14,489 bases of DNA from JABCPE02 sp963520725 (GTDB lineage Bacteria; Bacteroidota; Bacteroidia; Flavobacteriales; Weeksellaceae). Positions 1 through 7,011 of the stretch are shown piece by piece. Position 1 is the first letter of the stretch, and the number at the start of each line of letters is the position of its first letter. A model generated the notes under the pieces. That model was not told the origin of the DNA. It saw nothing but the letters and a program-made list of their open reading frames with translations, and searched no databases. The translations under genes and the position numbers were made by a program. Location: positions 1 through 14,489 of the forward strand of contig CAUQSG010000038.1 of assembly GCA_963520725.1 (NCBI GenBank), in the 5' to 3' direction.

Positions 1-1616
1 TGCTCAATTCCAAAAACAGATGGTTTGGCTGGCAGCTGAATGTAGGGCAGAACTATCTTGAAAACATGAAAAATAATGAAGTAGATGGTGTTTCGAACAT
101 ATTTAATGATGAAAGGAACAGAGGCTATTTTGCAAAAGCAGCTTTGACTTTTGATTTTAGCCAAAATGATAGATTATTGCTAAATTACAATTTGAATTAT
201 GGTAATAGTGATGCTGCAATCCAGAGTAATGGGATTTACAGCGGACTGAGCTACAACAGACAAGATGAAACCGAAAGCATGAGGCTGAGACATGAGGCTT
301 CGGCAGCATACCAAAAAAGATTTAGCGGTTCGGATAGGAAATTGGATTTTAAATTCACTTATACAAAAAGAGACAATGATTTTAAACAAGAGAATTTGTT
401 TTTAAACCAAATCGCTACTAATCAGCTTCTTTTGGACAACAGCTCAGATGCGAGAACAGCGGAATTTAGAGTGGATTTTTCCCAGCCTCTTAATCTCTTT
501 GATAAAGGGAAAATCAGCGTTGGTGGGCTTTACGAGAGATTGGATTTTACTACGGAAAGCAGAGGAATTACCAATTTGGACTATCAGAGACAGACAGCGT
601 CTTCTTATGTGGAGTTGCAGACTACGATAGGAAAGCTGGATTTTATCCTCGGAACTCGTGCCGAAGATTATGACATCAGCGGGACGACATACAACAGCAC
701 TACGCATCAATACGATGATTTGCATAAATTCAAGCAGTACCGCCTTTTCCCAAATGCCAGTGTGCAGTATAATTTCATGAAAGGAGTGAATTTTGCGGTT
801 AATTATAATAAGAAAATCAGCCTGCCGAGTATTTCTCTTTTGAACCCAAATAACAATACTTATGGAAATGGTAATGTTCAAACAACGGGAAATGCGAATT
901 TGCAACCCACGATTTTTGATAATATAGAAGCAAAAATTTCAGCATTTGACTATGTATTTCTTGGGTATAATTTAAATTTGGTTAATAATCAAGTTATACA
1001 AAAAATGACCCGCAGCGGTGATGAGGTTTCTATGATTAATGAAAATATTTCTTCCGCGAGAATACATAATTTTAATATAGGTTTCCCTATTCCATTTATG
1101 ATTTTTACAAAGTCAATCAAGGAAATTATGGGTTCTATGAGCACAACCAATCCTGATAAAATCAGCTTTTTGTATTTCTTTGCAAATTATCAGTTGCAGA
1201 GGCTTCCAGAAATCAAACCTAATGGACTGTGGTTTTTTAACCTAAATGCCCAGATTGTATTACCAAAGGGAATAAAACTGAATGCGAACTACAGCTATAT
1301 CCCAGCGGAAATAGGATATTTCTATTTCCAAACTGATAAACCGCTGAATAACGAATTGGATATCACATTATCAAGAAAATTCATGAGTGACAGACTAAAT
1401 GTTTCACTATATGTGAATGATGTGTTTAATACTAATCAAATGTCTGCTCGCTCTATTTATCAGACACCTAATGTATTGATGAGCATTAAGAATGACACCC
1501 GTACTTTCGGAATTTCTGTAAATTATAAAATTCCTACAAGAAATAAACTAGCCAAAGAAAATCCTAATATGCTGGGCAGTGATAAGAAAGAAGATGAAGG
1601 CGGATTGATAAAATAA
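1..1616 (+). CDS. TonB-dependent outer-membrane receptor, C-terminal beta-barrel part (5' end outside window)
   Basis: This is the barrel portion of an outer-membrane beta-barrel receptor of the kind that takes up ligands with TonB energy. The frame is open from base 3, and its first residues (LNSKNRWFGWQLNVGQNY) match residues 179-196 of the complete neighbour downstream, so the ATG at base 66 is internal and the true start and plug domain lie left of the window. It aligns without gaps to the downstream gene at a constant offset of 2,232 nt, which predicts a full protein of about 715 aa. The sequence shows alternating aromatic/polar beta strands and a last strand near RTFGISVNYKI, followed by a short polar tail. 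The C terminus is six residues longer than in the paralogue (ending EGGLIK). A hairpin terminator follows at once. The ligand is unknown; siderophores, metals, peptides and glycans are all possible. Confidence 0.9.
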   Translation, partial: LNSKNRWFGWQLNVGQNYLENMKNNEVDGVSNIFNDERNRGYFAKAALTFDFSQNDRLLLNYNLNYGNSDAAIQSNGIYSGLSYNRQDETESMRLRHEASAAYQKRFSGSDRKLDFKFTYTKRDNDFKQENLFLNQIATNQLLLDNSSDARTAEFRVDFSQPLNLFDKGKISVGGLYERLDFTTESRGITNLDYQRQTASSYVELQTTIGKLDFILGTRAEDYDISGTTYNSTTHQYDDLHKFKQYRLFPNASVQYNFMKGVNFAVNYNKKISLPSISLLNPNNNTYGNGNVQTTGNANLQPTIFDNIEAKISAFDYVFLGYNLNLVNNQVIQKMTRSGDEVSMINENISSARIHNFNIGFPIPFMIFTKSIKEIMGSMSTTNPDKISFLYFFANYQLQRLPEIKPNGLWFFNLNAQIVLPKGIKLNANYSYIPAEIGYFYFQTDKPLNNELDITLSRKFMSDRLNVSLYVNDVFNTNQMSARSIYQTPNVLMSIKNDTRTFGISVNYKIPTRNKLAKENPNMLGSDKKEDEGGLIK

Positions 1617-1644
1617 CAAAAAATCCCTCATAATTGAGGGATTT
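1..1644 (+). repeat. Tandem receptor duplication, upstream copy
   Basis: Left copy of a direct tandem repeat whose unit is about 2,232 bp. Base 1 matches base 2233, and the first 55 bases are identical. The terminator stem at 1621 matches 3853, so the whole visible stretch aligns without a net insertion or deletion. Similarity is high but uneven along the length. The unit includes the gene's terminator, so it probably arose as an unequal duplication of gene plus flank; its left edge is outside the window. Confidence 0.85.
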
Positions 1645-1650
1645 TTTTTT
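1621..1650 (+). terminator. Rho-independent terminator after the first receptor
   Basis: Perfect 10-bp stem, AAATCCCTCA (1621-1630) with TGAGGGATTT (1635-1644), loop TAAT, followed by an uninterrupted T run. It begins 4 nt after the stop codon and has a homologue after the second receptor. Confidence 0.9.
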
Positions 1651-1673
1651 CGTTTATTTAAATATAAATATTT

Positions 1674-1681
1674 TATATTTG
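1674..1681 (+). promoter_or_regulatory. Bacteroidota-type -7 box (TATATTTG) for the second receptor
   Basis: Exact match to TAnnTTTG, the -7 element used by the Bacteroidota primary sigma factor. It lies 19 nt upstream of the ATG at 1701, giving a predicted leader of about 16 nt. No clear TTG -33 element is seen at the usual distance. Its presence means the second receptor can be transcribed separately from the first. Confidence 0.55.
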
Positions 1682-1700
1682 GATGCTTTAAAAATATAAA

Positions 1701-3830
1701 ATGAAAAAACAAATCGCTGTATTATCACTTCTTATTTCTGTGATGGGATGGGCACAAGAAGATAAACCACAAACCCCGAAGAAAGAAAAGGAAATAAAAG
1801 AAGTAACGATTACTAAAACCAAAAAAGCGGTGGAGCAGAAGGCTGACCGCACGATATTTGATTTTTCTGAACAGCCGAATCTCAACACGGGAACGGCTCT
1901 GGAAGGAATCAAAAAACTGCCAGGGCTTATCGTTTCAGACCTTACAGGGATGGCGTATCAGGGGAAAGCGCTGGATGTCTATATGGATGGGCAGCCACTG
2001 AATATTACCAGCAATGAGTTAAGCGCCTTTCTAGAAGGAATGCCTGCTAGTGTTATAGACAGGATAGAAGTGGTGACCAGCCCAGGGGCGGAATATCCAG
2101 CGACTTCTGGTGGTGCGATTCTGAATATAATCACTTCAAAATCAGCAAGAAGCTACCTTACTGCGACTTATTCAGGAAATTACTCATTTAGTAATTATGA
2201 CAAATATCGAAGCAAAACGAACAATTCTATTTTGCTCAATTCCAAAAACAGATGGTTTGGCTGGCAGCTGAATGTAGGGCAGAACTACCGCGAAGCAATG
2301 GAAGACAGCGAAGTGGATAATATTTCTAAAATATTTAATGATGAAAGGAACAGAGGCTATTTTACAAAAGCGGCTTTGACTTTTGATTTTAGCCAAAACG
2401 ACAGATTGCTATTAAATTATAATCTGAATTACAGCAATAATGATGTCGCTGTCCAAAGTAACGGAATTTATAGCGGACTGAGCTACGCTAGACAAGACGA
2501 AACCAAAAGCTTGGGGCTGAGACACGAGGCTTCGGCGACTTACCAAAAAAGATTTAGAGGTTCAGATAGAAAGCTGGATTTTAAATTCACTTATGTTAAA
2601 AGGGACAATGATTTTAAACAAGAGAATTTATTTTTGAATCAAATTCCTACCAATCAGTTGGTTTTGGATAACAGCTCGGATGCGAGAATGGCAGAATTTA
2701 GAGTGGATTTTTCTCAGCCGCTCAATATCTTTGACACAGGGAAAATCAGCGTTGGTGGGCTTTACGATAGACGATATTTTACTACCAAAAACAGCGGAAT
2801 TACCAATTTGGACTATCAGAGACAGACGGCGTCTTCTTATGTAGAACTGCAGACTACGATAGGGAAGTTGGATTTTATCCTCGGAACTCGTGCTGAAGAT
2901 TATGACATCAGCGGAACTACATACAATAGCACTACTCATCAATATGATGATTTGCATAAATTCAAGCAATACCGCTTTTTCCCAAATGCCAGCGTGCAGT
3001 ATAACATTACGAAAGGAGTGAATTTTGCAGTTAATTATAATAAGAAAATCAGCTTGCCGAGTATTTCGGTTTTAAATCCGAATAGCAATATTTATAGAAA
3101 TAGCAACTACCAAATGATAGGGAATGCGAATTTGCAGCCTACGATTTATGACAATATAGAAGCTGAAATTTCAGCGTTTGATTACATATTTTTTGGGTAT
3201 AATTTAAATTTGGGTGATAATCATGTTGAACAAAAAATGACCCGAAGCGGTGATGAGGTTTCTCTAAGTTATGAAAATATTTCTTCTGTGAAAATACATA
3301 ATTTTAATATAGGATTTCCAATTCCTTTTATGATTTTTACAAAGCCAATCAAGGAAATCAAGAATACAATAAATACTATCAATACTGGTGAAGTCAGCTA
3401 TTTGTATTTCTATACAAACTATCAATTTCAGAGGCTTCCTGATATTAATCCTAATGGACGATGGTTTTTTAACCTAAATGCCCAGATTGTATTGCCAAAG
3501 GGAATAAAACTGAATGCGAACTACAGCTATACTCCAGCCAATGCAGGAATTTATTATTATAAAATTGATGAACCAATGAATAATGCGATGGATATCACAT
3601 TGTCAAGAAAATTCATGAAAGACAGGCTGAATGTTTCGCTGTATGTGTATGATGTGTTCAATACGAATAAAATGGTTCTACGCTCTATTTATCAGGCATC
3701 TAATGTGCTGACAAGTGACAAGAGTGACACCCGTACTTTCGGGATTTCTGTAAATTATAAAATTCCTACAAGAAATAAACTAGCCAAAGAAAATCCTAAT
3801 ATGCTGAGCCGTGACAGTAAAGAAGATTAA
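1701..3830 (+). CDS. TonB-dependent outer-membrane receptor (outer-membrane beta-barrel family)
   Basis: Complete 709-aa receptor predicted to take up a ligand across the outer membrane using TonB. Residues 1-18 form a signal peptide (MKKQIAVLSLLISVMGWA, then Q). A TonB-box-like stretch, KEVTITK, lies near residue 33. The plug domain spans about residues 40-150, with the typical ALEGIKKLPG, VYMDGQPLN, VIDRIEVVTSPGAEYPA and GGAILNIITSK blocks. A 22-strand-type barrel should follow to the C terminus, ending near RTFGISVNYKI. No N-terminal carboxypeptidase-regulatory-like domain is present, consistent with the modest length. It is the downstream copy of a tandem pair, with its own -7 box and terminator. 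A TAA replaces the GAA of the upstream copy, so the protein lacks the last six residues; the ancestral stop is still readable at 3846-3848. The substrate cannot be assigned from sequence. Confidence 0.92.
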   Translation: MKKQIAVLSLLISVMGWAQEDKPQTPKKEKEIKEVTITKTKKAVEQKADRTIFDFSEQPNLNTGTALEGIKKLPGLIVSDLTGMAYQGKALDVYMDGQPLNITSNELSAFLEGMPASVIDRIEVVTSPGAEYPATSGGAILNIITSKSARSYLTATYSGNYSFSNYDKYRSKTNNSILLNSKNRWFGWQLNVGQNYREAMEDSEVDNISKIFNDERNRGYFTKAALTFDFSQNDRLLLNYNLNYSNNDVAVQSNGIYSGLSYARQDETKSLGLRHEASATYQKRFRGSDRKLDFKFTYVKRDNDFKQENLFLNQIPTNQLVLDNSSDARMAEFRVDFSQPLNIFDTGKISVGGLYDRRYFTTKNSGITNLDYQRQTASSYVELQTTIGKLDFILGTRAEDYDISGTTYNSTTHQYDDLHKFKQYRFFPNASVQYNITKGVNFAVNYNKKISLPSISVLNPNSNIYRNSNYQMIGNANLQPTIYDNIEAEISAFDYIFFGYNLNLGDNHVEQKMTRSGDEVSLSYENISSVKIHNFNIGFPIPFMIFTKPIKEIKNTINTINTGEVSYLYFYTNYQFQRLPDINPNGRWFFNLNAQIVLPKGIKLNANYSYTPANAGIYYYKIDEPMNNAMDITLSRKFMKDRLNVSLYVYDVFNTNKMVLRSIYQASNVLTSDKSDTRTFGISVNYKIPTRNKLAKENPNMLSRDSKED

Positions 3831-3877
3831 GGCGGATTGATAAAATAACAAAAAATCCCTCAATTACGAGGGATTTT
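2233..3877 (+). repeat. Tandem receptor duplication, downstream copy
   Basis: Right copy of the direct repeat that starts at base 1. Codons 373-425 (2817-2975) encode a 53-residue block identical in protein to 585-743 of the left copy, yet with many synonymous differences. The segments at about 3064-3122 and 3342-3404 differ strongly in amino acids from their counterparts at 832-890 and 1110-1172. The final 100 bases of coding sequence and the terminator are again nearly identical. Confidence 0.85.
3852..3877. terminator. Bidirectional terminator between convergent genes
   Basis: 10-bp stem AAAATCCCTC (3852-3861) with GAGGGATTTT (3868-3877), loop AATTAC. It has a T-rich tail on the plus side and an A-rich left flank that gives a T run on the minus strand. 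It therefore serves both the receptor (+) and the convergent gene ending at 3883 (-). It is homologous to the terminator at 1621, with a changed loop. Confidence 0.85.
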
Positions 3878-3882
3878 ATTTT

Positions 3883-4389
3883 TTAGTTAAGGTCAAAAGC
3901 TGCACCGATTTGGAAAGTAAACTGGTTGTTTAGTTTTTCATATCCAGCTGCGCTTGTTTTGTATCTTGCGATAGGGAAAGTGATTTCAGAGAATACTCCA
4001 AAACCTTTATTAAAGAAGTATCTAGCACCGATATGCCCTCCAAAGTTTTTCAAGCTTAAGCTCAAACCTGGGTAAACATCCAGCTGCTCTGGCAGGTTCA
4101 TAACTCCACCTAAATTAGCATTGAATCTCCCACGAAGGTCAAATCTGTCTCCTACAGGAGCTTTTTCTACTCCGTTAACATTGTGTTTCGTTCCCAAAAG
4201 GTAGCTCATCTGTAATCCTACTGAGAAGCTTCTCCCTAGTCCATAGTCAGCTCCTGCTGTGACACCTGTACCTTTGCTTTGGATGTTAGCTCCTACATAA
4301 GCTCTGATATCATTAGCACCAGTGAATGCTTCCTGTGAATATGCCACAGAAGAAATTGCTAAAAGCAATCCTGCAAAAATTTTTTTCAT
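3883..4389 (-). CDS. Small secreted outer-membrane beta-barrel-like protein, conserved in flavobacteria
   Basis: 168-aa protein of unknown function. It has a clear signal peptide (MKKIFAGLLLAISSVAYS, then Q). The mature part is glycine- and aromatic-rich with alternating patterns such as GVTAGADYGLGRSFSVGLQM, FNANLGGVMNL and HIGARYFFNKGFGVFSEIT. It ends in FQIGAAFDLN, as expected for a small porin-like barrel of perhaps eight strands. It resembles the conserved flavobacterial outer-membrane proteins often filed as DUF6646 or porin-family; that family name is from memory and uncertain. It is a single-gene unit, convergent with the receptor and divergent from the malic enzyme gene. The start is supported by the signal peptide and by a promoter match at the right distance. 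No catalytic motif is seen, so a structural or small-molecule pore role is inference only. Confidence 0.8.
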   Translation of the reverse strand: MKKIFAGLLLAISSVAYSQEAFTGANDIRAYVGANIQSKGTGVTAGADYGLGRSFSVGLQMSYLLGTKHNVNGVEKAPVGDRFDLRGRFNANLGGVMNLPEQLDVYPGLSLSLKNFGGHIGARYFFNKGFGVFSEITFPIARYKTSAAGYEKLNNQFTFQIGAAFDLN

Positions 4390-4407
4390 AAATCAAATTA
4401 TTTTTGG

Positions 4408-4435
4408 CAAAAATAAAAATTATTTTTAAAATCAA
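4408..4435 (-). promoter_or_regulatory. Promoter of the small outer-membrane protein (-33 TTG, -7 TATTTTTG)
   Basis: On the minus strand, TATTTTTG at 4415-4408 matches TAnnTTTG. A TTG lies at 4435-4433, separated by 17 nt, close to the published Flavobacterium spacing. The -7 box is 18 nt from the ATG, predicting a leader of about 15 nt. This is the only promoter in the window where both elements are visible. Confidence 0.6.
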
Positions 4436-4519
4436 TATTTTCAATTAAAATATAATGATAATTCCGAAAAAAAGCAGAAATTTGCGGACTCTATTCCGAG
4501 AAATAATAATCGAACTAAA

Positions 4520-5803
4520 ATGATGGAAAACAATAAAGAAAACTTGAAAAAAGCTGCTCTGGACTATCACAGAGCCGAGCCCAAAGGGAAAATCCAAATG
4601 GTGCCGTCTAAACCCTACGCTACACAATGGGATTTGAGTTTGGCGTATTCTCCTGGGGTGGCAGAACCTTGTCTTGAAATAGAAAAAGATACATCTAAGG
4701 TCTAGGAATACACCTCCAAAGGAAATCTGGTGGCAGTAATCAGTAACGGAACTGCTGTTCTGGGGCTTGGTGACATCGGTGCTGAGGCTTCTAAGCCTGT
4801 GATGGAGGGCAAAGGGCTTTTGTTCAAGGTGTTTGCAGATATCAATGTTTTTGACATAGAAGTTAATGAAAAAGACCCTGATAAATTTGTAGAAATCGTG
4901 AAAGCGATAGCGCCTACTTTTGGAGGGATAAATTTGGAAGATATCAAAGCGCCAGAGGCTTTTTATATAGAAAAAAGACTAAAAGAAGAGCTGGATATTC
5001 CACTGATGCATGATGACCAGCATGGAACGGCAATTATCTCCGCGGCGGCACTGCTCAATGGTTTAGAAATAGCAGGAAAAAAGATAGAGGATATAAAAAT
5101 GGTGGTAAATGGCGCAGGTGCGGCGGCTATTGCATGTTCTAAACTTTACATAGAGCTGGGCTTGAAAAAAGAAAACATCATAATGTGCGACAGCAAGGGG
5201 GTTATCAGCCATAAGAGAACCAACCTTACGCCTGAGAAATTGGATTTTGTACAAAATACCGAAGCGGAAACTCTGGATGAAGTTTTGGAGGGAGCAGATG
5301 TTTTCATTGGACTTTCTAAAGGGAATGTTCTCAAGTCTGAGATTTTAGCGAAAATGGCAGAAAACCCTATTGTTTTCGCCTTGGCAAATCCTATTCCAGA
5401 GATAAACTATGATTTAGCAAAACAGACCCGCCCAGATGTGATTATGGCAACGGGAAGAAGTGACTATCCTAATCAGGTGAATAATGTTTTGGGATTCCCT
5501 TACATATTCCGTGGTGCGCTGGATGTACAGGCGACAGACATCAATGAAGAGATGAAAATAGCGGCGGTTCATGCTATTGCGGATTTAGCGAAAGAACCAG
5601 CAACAGAAGAAGTGAAACAGGCTTATAATTTGGCTGAAATCAGCTTCGGGAAAGATTATTTCATTCCGAAACCACTTGACAGCAGATTATTTGCAAAAGT
5701 TTCTGCCGCAGTTGCCAAAGCAGCCGTAGAAAGCGGAGTTGCAGGAAAACCAATCAGCGATTTTGCTGAATATGAAAAGCAACTTTCCGAAAGGAAAAAA
5801 TAA
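4520..5803 (+). pseudogene. maeB: NADP-type malic enzyme, interrupted by an in-frame TAG at codon 62
   Basis: Oxidative decarboxylation of malate to pyruvate, feeding NADPH and pyruvate supply. The frame continues from ATG 4520 to the stop at 5803 (427 codons), broken only by TAG at 4703-4705. Homologues normally have Tyr there (KVYEYT in place of KV*EYT), so a single base change from TAT or TAC explains it. The N-terminal piece carries the catalytic-Tyr motif LAYSPGVAEPC (Tyr43). The downstream piece carries PVMEGKG, the metal-binding region with HDDQHGTA (164-170), the nucleotide fold NGAGAAA (around 198-203) and ALANPIPE. Length fits the single-domain form without a phosphotransacetylase tail. 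A GTG at 4730 could restart translation, but that product would lack Tyr43 and so probably be inactive. There is otherwise no decay. It is either a recent nonsense mutation or a sequencing error. Confidence 0.88.
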
Positions 5804-5822
5804 TTTGAAGTTTAAAAAAATT

Positions 5823-5853
5823 AAATCCTCTTTATCAAAGAGGATTTTTTTTA
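5823..5853 (+). terminator. Rho-independent terminator after the malic enzyme gene
   Basis: Perfect 11-bp stem AAATCCTCTTT (5823-5833) with AAAGAGGATTT (5837-5847), 3-nt loop ATC, followed by a continuous T run. Confidence 0.9.
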
Positions 5854-5869
5854 TTTCAAAATATTATAT

Positions 5870-5877
5870 TAAATTTG
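5870..5877 (+). promoter_or_regulatory. -7 box (TAAATTTG) for the lipoprotein pair
   Basis: Exact TAnnTTTG match 17 nt beyond the preceding terminator. With a start point about 4 nt after the box, the ATG at 5900 would have a leader near 19 nt, like other genes here, whereas the ATG at 5891 would have about 10 nt. This favours 5900 as the start. No TTG -33 element is evident. Confidence 0.5.
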
Positions 5878-5899
5878 TCAAAAATTAAAAATGCTGATT

Positions 5900-6436
5900 A
5901 TGAGAAAGTTTAGTTATTTATTGATGGTGATGTTTTCTCTCTTCTTGTTTAGCTGTAGAGAAGAGGAAGAAGGAACAGATACGAATGGAAATCCAAATCC
6001 AAGTGTCCCTGTACAACCATTGCAACCAGAAAGAATTGTGGGAGAATGGAATCTTATAGAATTGACATATTCAGGCGAACTTCGTCTGCATAGAGGAGGT
6101 GTGGTAAAAAACTGGATTTCGCCTACACCACTTACTATGTGTGAAGTAAGAACAAAAGTTAATTTATTGCCAGGTGGAACAGGAACTGCAGAGGAATGGG
6201 CAGATACTGGAAAAAAATGTATTATGGTAAGTAATGGTAGTATTACCTATACTTTTGACAAGGATACAAGAGTTTTGGTTATAAGAATGGGGGCGAAGAC
6301 TTACCGCTATGTTATCAATAATCTTACAGATAACAAGATGGAAAGAGAAGAATGGGTTTCTAATGCGGATATAGGATCAGGAATTTTTACAGGTAAGATT
6401 TATACAGTGATGCAAAAAGATCTTGGTAAATTATAA
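5900..6436 (+). CDS. Lipocalin-like domain lipoprotein (first of a tandem pair)
   Basis: 178-aa predicted lipoprotein. The N terminus MRKFSYLLMVMFSLFLFSC is a type II signal with lipidation at Cys19. The residues after it (REEEEG) are acidic, resembling the surface-export signal described for Bacteroidota lipoproteins. A linker follows, then a lipocalin-like domain starting at ERIVGEWNLIEL and running through ITYTFDKDTRVLVIRMG. Two Cys, in TMCEV and GKKCI, align with two Cys in the next gene and may form a disulphide. An earlier ATG at 5891 is in frame, but 5900 gives the same MRKF start and the same Cys19 as the paralogue, and better promoter spacing. The next gene begins 4 nt after the stop, so the pair is probably one transcript. 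Ligand and role are unknown; the lipocalin-like call rests on the GEW and GGTGT...C pattern and the general layout. Confidence 0.8.
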   Translation: MRKFSYLLMVMFSLFLFSCREEEEGTDTNGNPNPSVPVQPLQPERIVGEWNLIELTYSGELRLHRGGVVKNWISPTPLTMCEVRTKVNLLPGGTGTAEEWADTGKKCIMVSNGSITYTFDKDTRVLVIRMGAKTYRYVINNLTDNKMEREEWVSNADIGSGIFTGKIYTVMQKDLGKL

Positions 6437-6440
6437 AGTT

Positions 6441-6920
6441 ATGAGAAAATTTAATTATTTATTGGTCGCGTTGTTTTCTTTTTTAGTGCTCAGTTGTAAC
6501 AGGAGTGATGAAATGCCTCCACAGCCACAGGACAAGCTGATAGGAAGCTGGGGTCTTACAAAAACGAGATTGAAAGGAAATATCACTGTGCTAGGAATAA
6601 CCACAGCTATAGATATGGATGCACCGATTACTTCTTGTGAAAAAAAGACAAAAACTACTTTTTTACAAGGTGGTACAGGAACTACAGAGGTGTGGGCGAA
6701 TCTATCAGGGAGCTGTGAAAAGAAAAGAGAAGGAAATATTACCTACACTTTTGACAAGGATACCAAAGAACTGGTTGTACATCTAGGGCCAGAGACTACT
6801 CGTTCCATAGTGAAAAAACTTACAAGTACAGAGCTGGAAGCAGAGGAAAGTGTTACTGATTTACGAGTAAGAGGATTCCTCTTTACAGGGACAGTTTATG
6901 TAACAATGCAGAAATTATAA
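6441..6920 (+). CDS. Lipocalin-like domain lipoprotein (second of a tandem pair)
   Basis: 159-aa predicted lipoprotein, paralogous to the gene immediately upstream. The signal MRKFNYLLVALFSFLVLSC places the lipidated residue at Cys19, with NRSDE after it. The domain starts at DKLIGSWGLTKTR. It shares GGTGT, ITYTFDKDT and YVTMQK-type blocks with its neighbour, and the Cys pair in TSCEKK and SGSCEKK. The linker is shorter than in the first copy. An in-frame ATG at 6423 overlaps the upstream gene and would add six residues before the signal, so 6441 is the better start. Overall identity between the two proteins is low to moderate, so the duplication is old. A strong terminator follows. Function is unknown; binding of a hydrophobic ligand at the cell surface is a guess from the fold family. 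Confidence 0.8.
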   Translation: MRKFNYLLVALFSFLVLSCNRSDEMPPQPQDKLIGSWGLTKTRLKGNITVLGITTAIDMDAPITSCEKKTKTTFLQGGTGTTEVWANLSGSCEKKREGNITYTFDKDTKELVVHLGPETTRSIVKKLTSTELEAEESVTDLRVRGFLFTGTVYVTMQKL

Positions 6921-6943
6921 TTGTTTTAGATTAAAATATTCAT

Positions 6944-6970
6944 AAGCCTTACTTTTTAGTAAGGCTTTTT
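6944..6970 (+). terminator. Rho-independent terminator after the lipoprotein pair
   Basis: Perfect 10-bp stem AAGCCTTACT (6944-6953) with AGTAAGGCTT (6958-6967), loop TTTT, followed by T residues. It separates the lipoprotein unit from leuS. Confidence 0.88.
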
Positions 6971-6983
6971 CATTTCAAAATAT

Positions 6984-6991
6984 TAAATTTG
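6984..6991 (+). promoter_or_regulatory. -7 box (TAAATTTG) for leuS
   Basis: Exact TAnnTTTG match 20 nt upstream of the leuS ATG, giving a predicted leader of about 17 nt. It is preceded by ATTTCAAAATATTA (6972-6985), a 14-nt stretch also found at 5853-5866 in front of the lipoprotein promoter. No long leader is present, so a leucine-responsive leader or T-box is not expected here. Confidence 0.5.
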
Positions 6992-7011
6992 CCTCTTTAA
7001 ATCATCAGACC

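Noticed and set aside
444..905. Antisense 153-aa open frame within the first receptor, with a related 113-aa frame at 2628-2969 in the second
   Set aside because: The similarity between them simply mirrors the homologous coding strands of the duplicated receptors. They show no signal, domain or promoter of their own.
66..1616. ATG at 66 as the true start of the first receptor
   Set aside because: The frame is open to base 3 and the upstream residues match the internal barrel sequence of the paralogue, so the gene is truncated by the window.
4445..4627. Minus-strand 60-aa open frame upstream of and into the malic enzyme gene
   Set aside because: It covers the divergent promoter region and the start of a clearly conserved plus-strand gene; its composition is that of AT-rich shadow sequence.
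4703..4705. TAG read as an amino acid (pyrrolysine or amber suppression)
   Set aside because: Pyrrolysine coding is not expected in this group, no downstream element is seen, and relatives have Tyr here. A point mutation or base-call error is simpler.
4730..5803. Independent shorter gene starting at GTG 4730
   Set aside because: It is the same frame as the malic enzyme and lacks only the N-terminal part with the catalytic Tyr. It is a fragment, not a separate gene.
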